DNA of 64,000 nt, taken from contig OZ022238.1 in the NCBI GenBank assembly GCA_963978895.1, positions 42,465,155 to 42,529,154 on the forward strand. Direction: 5' to 3'. This document shows positions 12,146 to 21,457 of this stretch, piece after piece. This DNA is from Erpobdella octoculata (lineage: Eukaryota > Annelida > Clitellata > Hirudinida > Erpobdellidae). The first letter of the stretch is position 1. Each line of letters starts with the position of its first letter. Position numbers and translations under genes: made by a program. The notes beneath the pieces are model-generated. The model saw only the letters and a program-made list of their open reading frames with translations. It had not been told where the DNA came from and made no database searches.

Positions 12146-13183
12146 GATCTACCAGGAGTAGCGGTGTACTTAGATGACATTCTAGTGAGCGGAACCACAG
12201 CTGACGAGCATCTGAGAAACCTACGGAATCTTTTTCAACGTTTACAAGAAAGAGGTTTAAAGTGCAATCAAAGGAAATGCGTTTTTGCTCAACCGTCAGT
12301 GGAATACTTGGGACATCAACTCACCAGAAACGGCATAGAAAAAGGAAAACATGTAGATGCAGTGACGAAGATGCCACCGCCAACAAACGTTTCTTCTCTG
12401 CGATCGTTTCTGGGATCGGTACAGTTCTACGGAAAGTTCATCAAGAACCTTTCGACCTTAACCGAACCGTTAACTCGTCTCACAAAGAAAAACACACCAT
12501 GGCAATGGGGCGTCAAAGAAAATGCAGTGTTCCAACATCTTAAAAATATTCTTGCGAATGAAGTTAGTCTAGCTCATTTCGATCCTACGGCTTCCTTAGG
12601 AATGTCATGCGATGCGTCGGAAGTAGGAATTGGGGCAGTGTTGTTCCACAGATGTGACGATGGTTCTGAACGTCCTCTTTACAACGTGTCTAAAACATTG
12701 ACAGACACACAACGACGCTACAGCCAGATTCAAAAAGAAGCACTTTCTATCATTTTTGGTCTGCAGAAATTTCATCAATTCTTGTACGGGCGTAGATTCA
12801 TCCTGGTGACAGATCATAAACCACTCCTCGCATTGTTTGGTCCGTCAAAAAGAACTCCGGTCCTGGCAGCAAATCGTCTAGCAAGATGGGCCCTGACATT
12901 GAGCCAGTACAACTACTCAATTGAATATCGAAAAACCGGAGAACACGGAAATGCAGACGCTCTCAGTCGCCTACCAGCATGCGAAGACGGAGAATTTGAC
13001 TCGACAGAAGAAGATGCAGATGTTTCAACAGTTTGCGTTATTAACACAATCAGCCAACAAATGTCCGATTCCAGACTGTTATCAAAAGAGTCAAGTAAAG
13101 ATCCTGTTATCTCTACAGAGATACGATTTGTGAGAGACGGCTGGCCTCACAGAATCATGCAACCGGAATTAAAACTGTATGAG
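12146..13183 (+). CDS. Ty3 element RT C-terminal half and RNase H (interrupted)
   Basis: Continues the frame broken at 7100. The YLDD catalytic pair is at 12167-12178. The connection region follows (YLGHQLT, FLGSVQFYGKFI), then RNase H with SCDASEVGIGAV (about 12604-12640), IQKEALSIIFG (Glu, about 12730), TDHKPLL (about 12810) and GNADALSRL (about 12945-12975). It is broken at 13183 by the Gmr1-like retrotransposon; the frame resumes at 19816-19821. Confidence 0.93.
13179..13183. other. Target-site duplication ATGAG (left)
   Basis: ATGAG directly precedes the left LTR and repeats at 19816-19820, directly after the right LTR. Removing the element and one copy restores the Ty3 pol frame. Confidence 0.93.
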
Positions 13184-13580
13184 TGTGACGATTCCGCCTT
13201 TGCGAAGTCGTCGATATTGCTGGAGAAAATTTGAGTCTAAATAAAGTTTAAGACACTCTTTAACAGTATTAGATGTTTTATTAACGAGTACAGTTCGAAA
13301 ACTTTATCAAACGACGCGACAGATACAAAAAACAGTTTCAACTTCGATCAAGCAATGGCGAACAATGGCGAACAAGAAGCAGGAACAAGAAGAAGGGCCG
13401 AAGTAGTCCGCGACAGCCTTATAAATACAAGCCCTCCAGGCTACAGGCTACAGGCTTAAACGTTCAAATATTCGCGCAACAATCCAAACACGCAACGTTG
13501 TGCAATACCCGATGCACCGCCTGCGCCGGAAATCCCAAAGTTAGATCCAGGCACGCACCTGCGTTTACGCGGGCGTGACA
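13184..13580 (-). repeat. 3' LTR of the Gmr1-like element
   Basis: 397 bp, plus strand from TGTGACGATTCC to GCGGGCGTGACA. Inside are the direct repeat GGCGAACAATGGCGAACAA (13352-13374 region) and CAGGCTACAGGCTACAGG (about 13438-13455). It is identical by eye to the other LTR. Confidence 0.95.
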
Positions 13581-14051
13581 TACCTCCCCCCCTAAAGTCG
13601 ATAACGATCCTTCTCGTTATCGGCCATATCTTCATTCTTTGATCTGGGTCGATCCGGTTGGCTGAGTGTGGATCCGGTTGACTGAATGGTTTCCTTCGTC
13701 GTCGGGTTTCCTGGTGCTCGTCTTGGGAACCTGTAAATCCAGAACAGTCGCGACGATGAGCCACACGCGAAAGAAAGACGTGGTCGAAGAACCTTCCGAG
13801 CAAGGACAAATGAGACGTCCTGCAGCTCTTTGTTCAGTGACGCGCTCTTCTTCCTGGAGACCTGCAAATAAAAACTTGCGACCGATCCACTTTATCGTTA
13901 ACCAAGATCGCCCAGAGAAAGAAATTAACCAAAGAACATTACAAAGCTACCCATATAACTAACACCACTTTCTGATAACAATGAAATACTTAACCAAAGA
14001 TTAAACATCCTAGGATAATTAAACCTAACCGTAGCCACAGCTACTCCAAAC
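13581..14051 (-). other. 3' non-coding region and polypurine tract of the Gmr1-like element
   Basis: Read on the minus strand, TTTAGGGGGGGAGGTA (13581-13596) is the polypurine tract directly before the 3' LTR. The rest (about 450 bp) lies between the pol stop and that tract; I see no env-like frame. Confidence 0.7.
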
Positions 14052-17000
14052 CTAACTTAATCGAGACAGGACGTCAGCTACTATATTCTGTTTACCTGAC
14101 CTATACTGGAAAGTCAGATTGAATTCCTGGATGGCAAGTGCCCATCGAGTCAATTTAGCGCTTTTGGAAACTGACTCGGTAAGGTACGTGAGAGGATTAT
14201 GATCCGAAAAAATCACGATCTCAGATAACAATATCCAGGATTTGAATTTACTTAGAGCCCACACGACAGCATAAGCCTCTCTCTCTATGGTGGACCACCT
14301 CGTCTGAGTAGGGGTTAACTTCAGACTGGCAAAAGCAATAGGGACTTCTGCCCCTTCTCCACTCCCCTGGAACAAACAACACCCAACAGCCACTCCACTA
14401 GCATCCGTTGCTAATCCAAACCCTTTACTATAATCAATTGTGCTTAGGGTTGTAGCATTGGTAAGGTCGTCTATGAGTTTTTGTAAGGCGACCTGGTGTT
14501 TGCTTTCCCAAAGAATTTTGTTGGGAACACCCTTTTTAGTCAACTCAGTGATAGGATGGGCAGTCTGGGCTAGATTGGGTATGAAGTTGCGGAAATAACT
14601 GAACAGCCCCATTATCCGCTTGACTTCCTTTTTATTTGTGGGAGGTTTGATCTCTTGTACAATGGCTATTTTATCGGGATCAGGTGCGACAATCCCCGAG
14701 CCTACGACATGCCCTAAAAATACCACCTTAGGTTGTACAAACCGACATTTTTCCAGGTTTAGGGTCAACCCTACATTTTTAATGATGGTGAAAAATTGCA
14801 AAAGATGTAGTTTGTGTTCTTCCCAACTAGACGAAATAACGGCAAAATCATCAATAAACGGCTCCGTAAAGGATCTTATTGGTTGAAGGATCATCGATAT
14901 CGCCCTCATGAAAGTATTTCCCGCCGATTTTAGACCAAAGGGCATTCTGCGAAACTCAAACAACCCTTCTTCACAAGAAAATGCCGTTAACCATGCTGAT
15001 TCCGGATCTATAGGAATTTGCCAGTACCCTTTGCGTGCATCAAAACAGCTTATGAATTTTGCTCTGCCGACCTTCTGAAGTACGTTGGGGATATCGGGAA
15101 TGGGAAAGCAGTCTCCCTTCGTATAACGATTAACATGACGATAGTCGATGGCTATACGGACTCCCTTTTCTCCCTTAGGTCCCTTCAAAACACAAACCAT
15201 CGGGCTTACCATGGGACTCTGCGATGGTACAATGACACCCTGGCGAAGCATATCTTGTATCTGATTAGCCACTTCTACCTTCAACAATTCAGGGGTTCTA
15301 TAGGCTCTCAGGTGTTTGGGGGTAAAGTCAGGAGAAATCGCGATTTTGTGAGATACTACAGAACAAACTCCTAATGATTCTGAGAATATCTCGGGAAAAT
15401 CATCAATTATGTCACATAATTGTGTGCGATAATCCTGCGAAAGATGGTCCAAACAGCCCTTTGCTACCCTACAACTCGGAGGTTTATCCTGACAAGGATC
15501 AAACTTACTTGGAAAATCAATCAAACCAAATTCGTGGTCCTTCTCGTATACTACAGAACAATTATTATTAATGGCGGTTTCTATTCGGTCATGGTATTTC
15601 CGAATTTTATTTGCATGTAGATGGTGTTTACAGCCCTCAATTTCCACTAAATAAGAGTATGGTGCTTTCACCTTCACTATTACCCCGGGACCCTGCCATC
15701 TCTTCATAAATTTAGACCCCCCTTTTACAGGTGCTAAAATTATTACTCTGTCACCTACACAAAAAGACCTATCACTGCTCCTAACGTTATATTTTCGTGC
15801 ATAATTGCTCTGCTCTTGGTCTCCTGCAATTTCAGCAAATTCCTTAGCTAACTGTAGGTTTTGTCTGAGATCGGCTAAGTATTTGTACGGATTCTTACCT
15901 AAATGAAAAGGTAACTCCTTTTCGTTATTCCAAGAGTCTCTGAGGATAGCAAGTGGTCCTCGTGGCAAAGTACCATACACTAATGTATAAGGAGCAATAT
16001 GAGTTGTAGATGACGGTTTCTCACGTAAACTCCATAATACAAAAGGAAGAACCTTAAACCACTCCTTAGGATGTGCCTCAACCAATTTATAAATCATGTT
16101 CTTAAGACTCTGGTTACACCTCTCCACTAATCCGGATGCTTCAGGATGCCCTGGGGTGTTAAACCTAGGACTGCACCCCAAACATTTAAGAAAAGTCGTC
16201 GTTAACTGATTTTTGAAATTCGTACCACAATCGGAACTAATTATTCGTGGTATGGAAAACGTCATAAAGATCTGAATAAGGATCTCACATACAGATTTAG
16301 CATCTAATGACCTTAATGGATAAGCCATCGGCCATCTGGAGAACAAATCGACAACAACCAGGGCATAATTGTACTTGGGTCGGACAGTCACACTATCACC
16401 CGCTGGAATTATGGGCCCTATGCAATCCATAACTAAATGATTAAATGGTAGTTCATCTCCCCTTGGAATGGGAGTTATGGGGACTCGGTCTCTTTTTCTA
16501 ACAGGTGCCCTTAACTGGCACACGGGGCACGACTCACAATAGGTTTGGACTTGTTTCTCCATATCGGGAAACCAAAAACTGAGTCGAATACGTTGCCGTG
16601 TACTCTTGGCAGCCATGTGCCCCGAATAGGGAGCATCATGCCCCATCTGTAACACTGCAAGTATACGGCTCCTGGGCAAACACAACTGTTTTATGGAATG
16701 ACCCCACTGATTCTCCTTGTGAAACAAAAGTCCCTTGTCGATATATAAGTTTTTACGCTTATCTATACCTAGCAACCAGAAGGACTTAAGTGAAGGACAA
16801 TCATGTTGCTCTTTAGCAAACGCATCGGGATCATTACTATCGTCTACCCCCTGACAATCATCGTTAATGGTTGTAAATCGAGCGTCGGTTCGTGAATCAC
16901 TTCCGCCTGCATCAGCACCTGGACAAATATCATCACCCGCAACTACAGAAACACCTATGCCCTGACAAGTATCGGTCTGTGAATCAACTTTCCTAGCATC

Positions 17001-19130
17001 AGCACCTGGACAAATATCATCACCCGAAACCACAGAAGCACCTATGTCCTGACAAGTATCGGTCTGTGAATCAACTTTCCTAGCATCAGCACCTGGACAA
17101 ATATCATCACCCGAAACCACAGAAGCACCTATGTCCTGACAAGTATCGGCCTGTGAATCAACTTTCCTAGCGTCAGCAGCACGAGAAACACCTTCACCGA
17201 GAATCAATGCAACATCTGGACTATGCTCATCATTACGAGGTTCATCTAAAACAAAATATTGTGAATTAGTTATTTCAAGACTGGGACCATTCACATCAGA
17301 GTCATGTGCATTTTGTTCGTTCTTAATAGGGTATGCAACGGTATCATACAATGATATCGTTTTTAACAGGTTACTTACAGAGGGAGTGATAATAATTTGC
17401 TCATTAAGATTTGGGACGACAGCAAACCATGCACGAACCTTGGGTGCTAGGTTCACAATGTCATCACCCACAAGATCTGGTCGAACAACTAATCTAACAC
17501 AACCTACAATTTCTGGTTGACCTTTAAGGCCGGATAATTTTATAAATTTATGTGGTACCCTATGAAGAGATTTAATTAAATCTTCTCTAATGCAACATAC
17601 TTCTGCACCACCATCAATCAAAGCTGGAATAGATGGTAATTGATCGATAAATACATTCTCATAAGACCTAATGTGATAATCATCAACATCTATAATGGGA
17701 CATGCTTCGGGACAGGGAAAAGATTTTTGACCATCAAACAATATTTTCCTATCAACGAGACCTCTAAGGGAATTTTCTGAATGAGAAGACAAATTTTTAC
17801 CATCAACCAATGTTTTCCTATCATCGAGACAATTAAAGGAATTTTTTGACTGAGAGGACAAATTTTTATCATCAACAAATGTTTTCCTATCACCGAGACA
17901 ATTAAAGGAATTTTCTGTTTGACAACAATTAATTCTGGGATTAGGTAAGTTTGAGGAAGGGAATTTATGTAGAGGACATTCCTTGAACGAATGACCCTTC
18001 TTATGGCATTTGAAGCATAAACCATACCTTTTATCCTTATCCATGTTAGGATCAATGGATATTTTAGTCATTCTATTAGGAATGGGAGACCCTGACCCTT
18101 TATCTGTTGGTTTTTGGTTGTTGAATCGGGGCGGTCTAGTCTCATGCTCGTGTGTGGCCATGTAGCTATCCGCAACGCGTGAAAGCTCTAGATGATTTAA
18201 CCAATCATCCCTTTCCTGAGTTAAAATAAAATCTGCACAACTGGGAGACATTAGTTGTTTCAACCTATCGGCACACATCAAACTAACTAATTGATGGAAA
18301 TTCTCATCAATATTCCTACTTTTAATATAATACGATAACGCTGTGTGTAATTCAGAAGCTACCTGTGAATAAGTCTCACCAGGTCTCCTTTTTACAGCAT
18401 AAAACCTCTCCCTCAAAAGACTGGGAGTGACCCGAAATTCCTGCAATAAAATTTGCTTTAATTCCTCATAGTCACCTAACTGAGCAACGGTCAATCGACT
18501 CAAGATTGATCGAGCTCTATTATTCAAATGGGCCTGCAATATTTTGGGTTTTACATCATCATCAACTTGGTATGATGCAAACTGATTCTCTAGATACTGA
18601 AAATACCCCGGTATTGCAGCAGGATCTGAGGGAAACTCTGCCATTATACCCTTCATGGCATTCTGAAAGCGACTAGAGCGAACGGCTAAGGAAACCTCAA
18701 GACTATTGTGGTCCTGAATCCTTTCACGTTCCAGCTCTAGTTTAGCTTCAGCAAGTCTGCGGGTTGCCCTATCCTCATCTAACCTAGCGTCAGCGAGCCT
18801 ACGCTCCTGTTCTAATTTAGCTTCAGCGAGTCTGCTCTCCTGTTCTAATTTAGCTTCAGCAAGTCTGCGATTTGCCCTATCTTCATCTAACCTAGCTTCA
18901 GCGAGTCTACGCTCCTGTTCTAACTTAGCTTCTTTTGCCGCCAATTCTGCTTCGCGCAATGCTAATTTACGCTCAGCCATTTCTGACTTAGAACTTTTGC
19001 TAACGTTAGCATCCTCACTAACTCTACGTGGACGCCGACTATCATCAACAAATTGATAGTGCTCCTCGCTAAGGATCCCTGTTGGACTATCCAGCGCAAC
19101 TGACTCTTCAACCGTAGGGGTTCTAATCAT
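14052..19130 (-). CDS. Gmr1-like Gag-Pol polyprotein (Gag-PR-IN-RT-RH)
   Basis: 1692 residues in one frame. Gag: a coiled-coil region of repeated AEAKLEQERRLA-type heptads (residues about 50-135), then a capsid-like part and one zinc knuckle, CFKCHKKGHSFKEC (about 376). Protease: ALIDGGAEVCCI (about 503), D-G-G active site. A spacer carries two repeat blocks (see separate entry). Integrase: zinc finger (GHDAPYSGH...CESCPVC, about 828-870) and D,D-35-E core (VMDCIGP about 900, SSDCGTNFK about 967, Glu in SGLVERC about 1000). RT: about 1270-1450, with FDARKGYWQI, MPFGLKSAG and FIDD at the active site. RNase H: TDASGVAVG (about 1575) to VADVLSRLS at the end. It copies element RNA and inserts the DNA. 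Start taken at the first ATG, about 290 bp inside the 5' LTR. No frame defect seen. Confidence 0.95.
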   Translation of the reverse strand: MIRTPTVEESVALDSPTGILSEEHYQFVDDSRRPRRVSEDANVSKSSKSEMAERKLALREAELAAKEAKLEQERRLAEARLDEDRANRRLAEAKLEQESRLAEAKLEQERRLADARLDEDRATRRLAEAKLELERERIQDHNSLEVSLAVRSSRFQNAMKGIMAEFPSDPAAIPGYFQYLENQFASYQVDDDVKPKILQAHLNNRARSILSRLTVAQLGDYEELKQILLQEFRVTPSLLRERFYAVKRRPGETYSQVASELHTALSYYIKSRNIDENFHQLVSLMCADRLKQLMSPSCADFILTQERDDWLNHLELSRVADSYMATHEHETRPPRFNNQKPTDKGSGSPIPNRMTKISIDPNMDKDKRYGLCFKCHKKGHSFKECPLHKFPSSNLPNPRINCCQTENSFNCLGDRKTFVDDKNLSSQSKNSFNCLDDRKTLVDGKNLSSHSENSLRGLVDRKILFDGQKSFPCPEACPIIDVDDYHIRSYENVFIDQLPSIPALIDGGAEVCCIREDLIKSLHRVPHKFIKLSGLKGQPEIVGCVRLVVRPDLVGDDIVNLAPKVRAWFAVVPNLNEQIIITPSVSNLLKTISLYDTVAYPIKNEQNAHDSDVNGPSLEITNSQYFVLDEPRNDEHSPDVALILGEGVSRAADARKVDSQADTCQDIGASVVSGDDICPGADARKVDSQTDTCQDIGASVVSGDDICPGADARKVDSQTDTCQGIGVSVVAGDDICPGADAGGSDSRTDARFTTINDDCQGVDDSNDPDAFAKEQHDCPSLKSFWLLGIDKRKNLYIDKGLLFHKENQWGHSIKQLCLPRSRILAVLQMGHDAPYSGHMAAKSTRQRIRLSFWFPDMEKQVQTYCESCPVCQLRAPVRKRDRVPITPIPRGDELPFNHLVMDCIGPIIPAGDSVTVRPKYNYALVVVDLFSRWPMAYPLRSLDAKSVCEILIQIFMTFSIPRIISSDCGTNFKNQLTTTFLKCLGCSPRFNTPGHPEASGLVERCNQSLKNMIYKLVEAHPKEWFKVLPFVLWSLREKPSSTTHIAPYTLVYGTLPRGPLAILRDSWNNEKELPFHLGKNPYKYLADLRQNLQLAKEFAEIAGDQEQSNYARKYNVRSSDRSFCVGDRVIILAPVKGGSKFMKRWQGPGVIVKVKAPYSYLVEIEGCKHHLHANKIRKYHDRIETAINNNCSVVYEKDHEFGLIDFPSKFDPCQDKPPSCRVAKGCLDHLSQDYRTQLCDIIDDFPEIFSESLGVCSVVSHKIAISPDFTPKHLRAYRTPELLKVEVANQIQDMLRQGVIVPSQSPMVSPMVCVLKGPKGEKGVRIAIDYRHVNRYTKGDCFPIPDIPNVLQKVGRAKFISCFDARKGYWQIPIDPESAWLTAFSCEEGLFEFRRMPFGLKSAGNTFMRAISMILQPIRSFTEPFIDDFAVISSSWEEHKLHLLQFFTIIKNVGLTLNLEKCRFVQPKVVFLGHVVGSGIVAPDPDKIAIVQEIKPPTNKKEVKRIMGLFSYFRNFIPNLAQTAHPITELTKKGVPNKILWESKHQVALQKLIDDLTNATTLSTIDYSKGFGLATDASGVAVGCCLFQGSGEGAEVPIAFASLKLTPTQTRWSTIEREAYAVVWALSKFKSWILLSEIVIFSDHNPLTYLTESVSKSAKLTRWALAIQEFNLTFQYRSGKQNIVADVLSRLS
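16900..17170 (-). repeat. 87 bp (29-residue) tandem repeats inside the Gmr1-like polyprotein
   Basis: Three in-frame copies, each with ADARKVDSQTDTC and SVVSGDDICPG-like sequence, lie between protease and integrase. The copies differ by only a few bases. A second set of three, about 22-23 residues each (NSFNCL.DRKT.VD.KNLSS), is at about 17720-17925 between the zinc knuckle and protease. Both are acidic or polar, probably unstructured linkers that expand by tandem duplication. Confidence 0.85.
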
Positions 19131-19418
19131 ATTTATGAAACCTACTACACAGAAAAAGAAAGAAAAACCTAACTGGGCAATCCGGCAACGATAAAATCTC
19201 TAACCTGAGATGTGGATCGGCCCTCCTTGCGAAATGGATGTCGCCACGTGGTCGAACTGAACGGTCTGAAACTGTCCGGACTCTTTCTCCCACCTGAATC
19301 GTCAATCGTCGATCTTCAAACTCGGTAGAACTTCGTCAACTGGATGAACTCCACCACCCCAGGACGACTCTGATCGATGTATCGACTGACTATCCCACCG
19401 CTGCCACCAAAAATGCAA
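19131..19418 (-). other. 5' leader of the Gmr1-like element with candidate PBS
   Basis: Read on the minus strand, the 5' LTR ends at 19419 and is followed by TTGCATTTTTGGTGGCAGCG, so the primer-binding site is probably the TGGTGGCAGCGG segment (about 19398-19409). The rest is untranslated leader up to the ATG at 19130. Confidence 0.6.
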
Positions 19419-19815
19419 TGTGACGATTCCGCCTTTGCGAAGTCGTCGATATTGCTGGAGAAAATTTGAGTCTAAATAAAGTTTAAGACACTCTTTAACA
19501 GTATTAGATGTTTTATTAACGAGTACAGTTCGAAAACTTTATCAAACGACGCGACAGATACAAAAAACAGTTTCAACTTCGATCAAGCAATGGCGAACAA
19601 TGGCGAACAAGAAGCAGGAACAAGAAGAAGGGCCGAAGTAGTCCGCGACAGCCTTATAAATACAAGCCCTCCAGGCTACAGGCTACAGGCTTAAACGTTC
19701 AAATATTCGCGCAACAATCCAAACACGCAACGTTGTGCAATACCCGATGCACCGCCTGCGCCGGAAATCCCAAAGTTAGATCCAGGCACGCACCTGCGTT
19801 TACGCGGGCGTGACA
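19419..19815 (-). repeat. 5' LTR of the Gmr1-like element
   Basis: 397 bp, same sequence by eye as 13184-13580. The minus-strand start TGTCACGCCCGCG abuts the TSD at 19816. Confidence 0.95.
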
Positions 19816-21200
19816 ATGAGAAACTTTCTGATTCTCTTTCAACAGAAAGTGGTTGTCTACTCTTTGGAGCAAGAATCGTGATACCAAAGAAATTACGCGG
19901 CAAGATTTTAGAATTATTACATACAGGACACTTCGGAATGCAAAGAATGAAGCGTTTAGCAAGAACTATAGTTTATTGGCCTCGAATTGATTACGATATT
20001 GAAAATTTAAGTCGCTCATGTAGTTCTTGTGCTGAACAGCAAAACCAGTCACCAAAGATGATGAATCACCCGTGGATGATTCCTGAAAAGCCTTGGAACA
20101 GAGTACATCTGGATCACGCCATAAATTTTTTTGGAACCAATTGGCTGGTTATAGTAGATGCCTATTCGAAATACCCGTGTATACATCCGACAAGTTCCAT
20201 AACAGCAAAAACAACAACTCAGTTTTTGGATGAAGATTTCGCACATTTTGGTTTCCCACACACTTTGGTGACTGATAATGCTCCAACCTTTACTTTTGAA
20301 GAATTTCAGAATTGGTGCAAAGAAAGAGGCATCATTCATCTTTTTGGAGCTCCTTATCATCCTGCAACCAACGGGGCAGCTGAGCGATTGATACAAACTT
20401 TTAAAAAATCACTCACGAAGTCTGCACATCCTCTCCGAAGAGCTCTGCAAGATTTTCTTTTGCAATATCGGAGAACGCCCTTGGAATCTGGATTTTCCCC
20501 AAGTGAACTCTTGAATGGACAACAAATCAGAAGCAAATTAGATTCTCTTTTGCCATGTCCTCCTTGCCTTGTTCGAGAGATGCAGGATAAACGAAGTCAA
20601 AGAACAAACAAAGAATCTTTCCAAATACAACACAAGTACAAAATTGGAGATTTTTGTTACGCTCTACACTGTGGTCCCAGACAGGGTAAACAACCAAGAT
20701 GGATTCCTGCAATCGTCAAGAAAATATTGGGAGCACGAAACATCCAAGTACGAATGTGCTCAAATGGGTCGATTTGGAAACGCCATGTGGAACAACTCCG
20801 CCCACGTTATGTTACACGTTACTCCACATCATCGAGTCTTGGAGACGACACATTTGACACAACGCCAACGAGGAGTCCAGCGACCACGTCAACGAAGAGT
20901 CCAGCGACCACGTCAACGAAGAGTCCAGCGACCACGTCAACGAAGAGTCCAGCGACCACGTCAACAAAGAGTCCAGCGACCACGTCAACGAAGAATCCAA
21001 TCACGACGAAAAGTCCGGCAACCGTGTCAACAGGAAATCAAGCGACCAGCTTGCCAATGAGTTCTCCATCCAGTGCGACAACCGTACCAGGAGAAATTCT
21101 ACCGACGGATCTGACAAGATCAGCAATGCAAGCGAATACTTCAGTTGAAACCGGACCACGACGTTCGGAGCGCCTGCGGTTGAAGAATTTAGGATTTTGA
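19816..21200 (+). CDS. Ty3 element integrase (frame continued from 13183)
   Basis: The HHCC zinc finger (HTGHFGMQRMKRLA...CSSC, about 19918-20035) is followed by a D,D-35-E core: VHLDHAINF (about 20105), TDNAPTF (about 20272) and Glu in NGAAERL (about 20372-20390). A basic C-terminal domain (about 20630-20800; QPRWIPAIVKK) precedes a low-complexity tail of SPATTSTK repeats and a charged end at 21198-21200. It inserts element cDNA into chromosomes. No stop or frameshift is visible, so this part was intact until the Gmr1-like insertion cut it from RNase H. Confidence 0.92.
20861..21000 (+). repeat. 24 bp tandem repeat in the integrase tail
   Basis: Five to six copies of CGACCACGTCAACGAAGAGT plus four bases, in frame, give repeated SPATTSTK octapeptides. 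Copies differ by single bases. Confidence 0.9.
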
Positions 21201-21271
21201 CACGATTTTTTTTTCTTTCGTTAGAAGACATTTTTACATTTAGTTTTTGCTTTTGAAAAGACTCAAAAGCT

Positions 21272-21281
21272 TGTGGGAAGG
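21272..21281 (+). other. Polypurine tract of the Ty3 element
   Basis: Purine-rich GTGGGAAGG immediately precedes the 3' LTR start TGTTGTGACGAG at 21282. Confidence 0.65.
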
Positions 21282-21452
21282 TGTTGTGACGAGACACTCC
21301 AGGTGTAGTCAGGTGCGACTTCCAAGCTAGTTACCGAGTTGTTGCGAGAAAGTTCTGTTTAGTGTTTTGCGAGTTGCGCGGTATTTACATTACATGTTTC
21401 TTGTTATTTATATTGTGTTTAGAAAGAATAAAGTTTTCTGAAAGACACAACA
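21282..21452 (+). repeat. 3' LTR of the Ty3 element
   Basis: 171 bp, TGTTGTGACGAG to GACACAACA. It differs from the 5' LTR at about four bases (near its start, two within the first 55 bp, one near AGAAAGAATAAAG), so the insertion is older than the Gmr1-like one inside it. Confidence 0.95.
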
Positions 21453-21457
21453 ATCAG

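Larger units (their letters stand above)
13184..19815 (-). mobile_element. Gmr1-like Ty3/gypsy retrotransposon, apparently intact
   Basis: Two 397 bp LTRs (13184-13580, 19419-19815) in which I see no difference, a perfect 5 bp TSD, and one uninterrupted 1692-codon gag-pol frame. The integrase lies upstream of RT-RNase H, the reverse of the usual Ty3 order and the hallmark of Gmr1-type elements. It sits on the minus strand inside the older Ty3 element. Identical LTRs and an open frame indicate a recent insertion. Confidence 0.95.
4980..21452 (+). mobile_element. Ty3/gypsy LTR retrotransposon, host of a nested insertion cluster
   Basis: Its 171 bp LTRs (4980-5150 and 21282-21452) differ at about 4 positions by eye. 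The element is flanked by a 5 bp TSD, ATCAG (4975-4979 and 21453-21457). The order is gag, protease, RT, RNase H, integrase, as usual for Ty3. Without the two nested insertions it would be only about 4.8 kb. The P-like element splits RT just before YLDD, and the Gmr1-like element splits the RNase H-integrase linker. The duplicate segment at 28119-32868 carries the unoccupied target. Confidence 0.95.
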
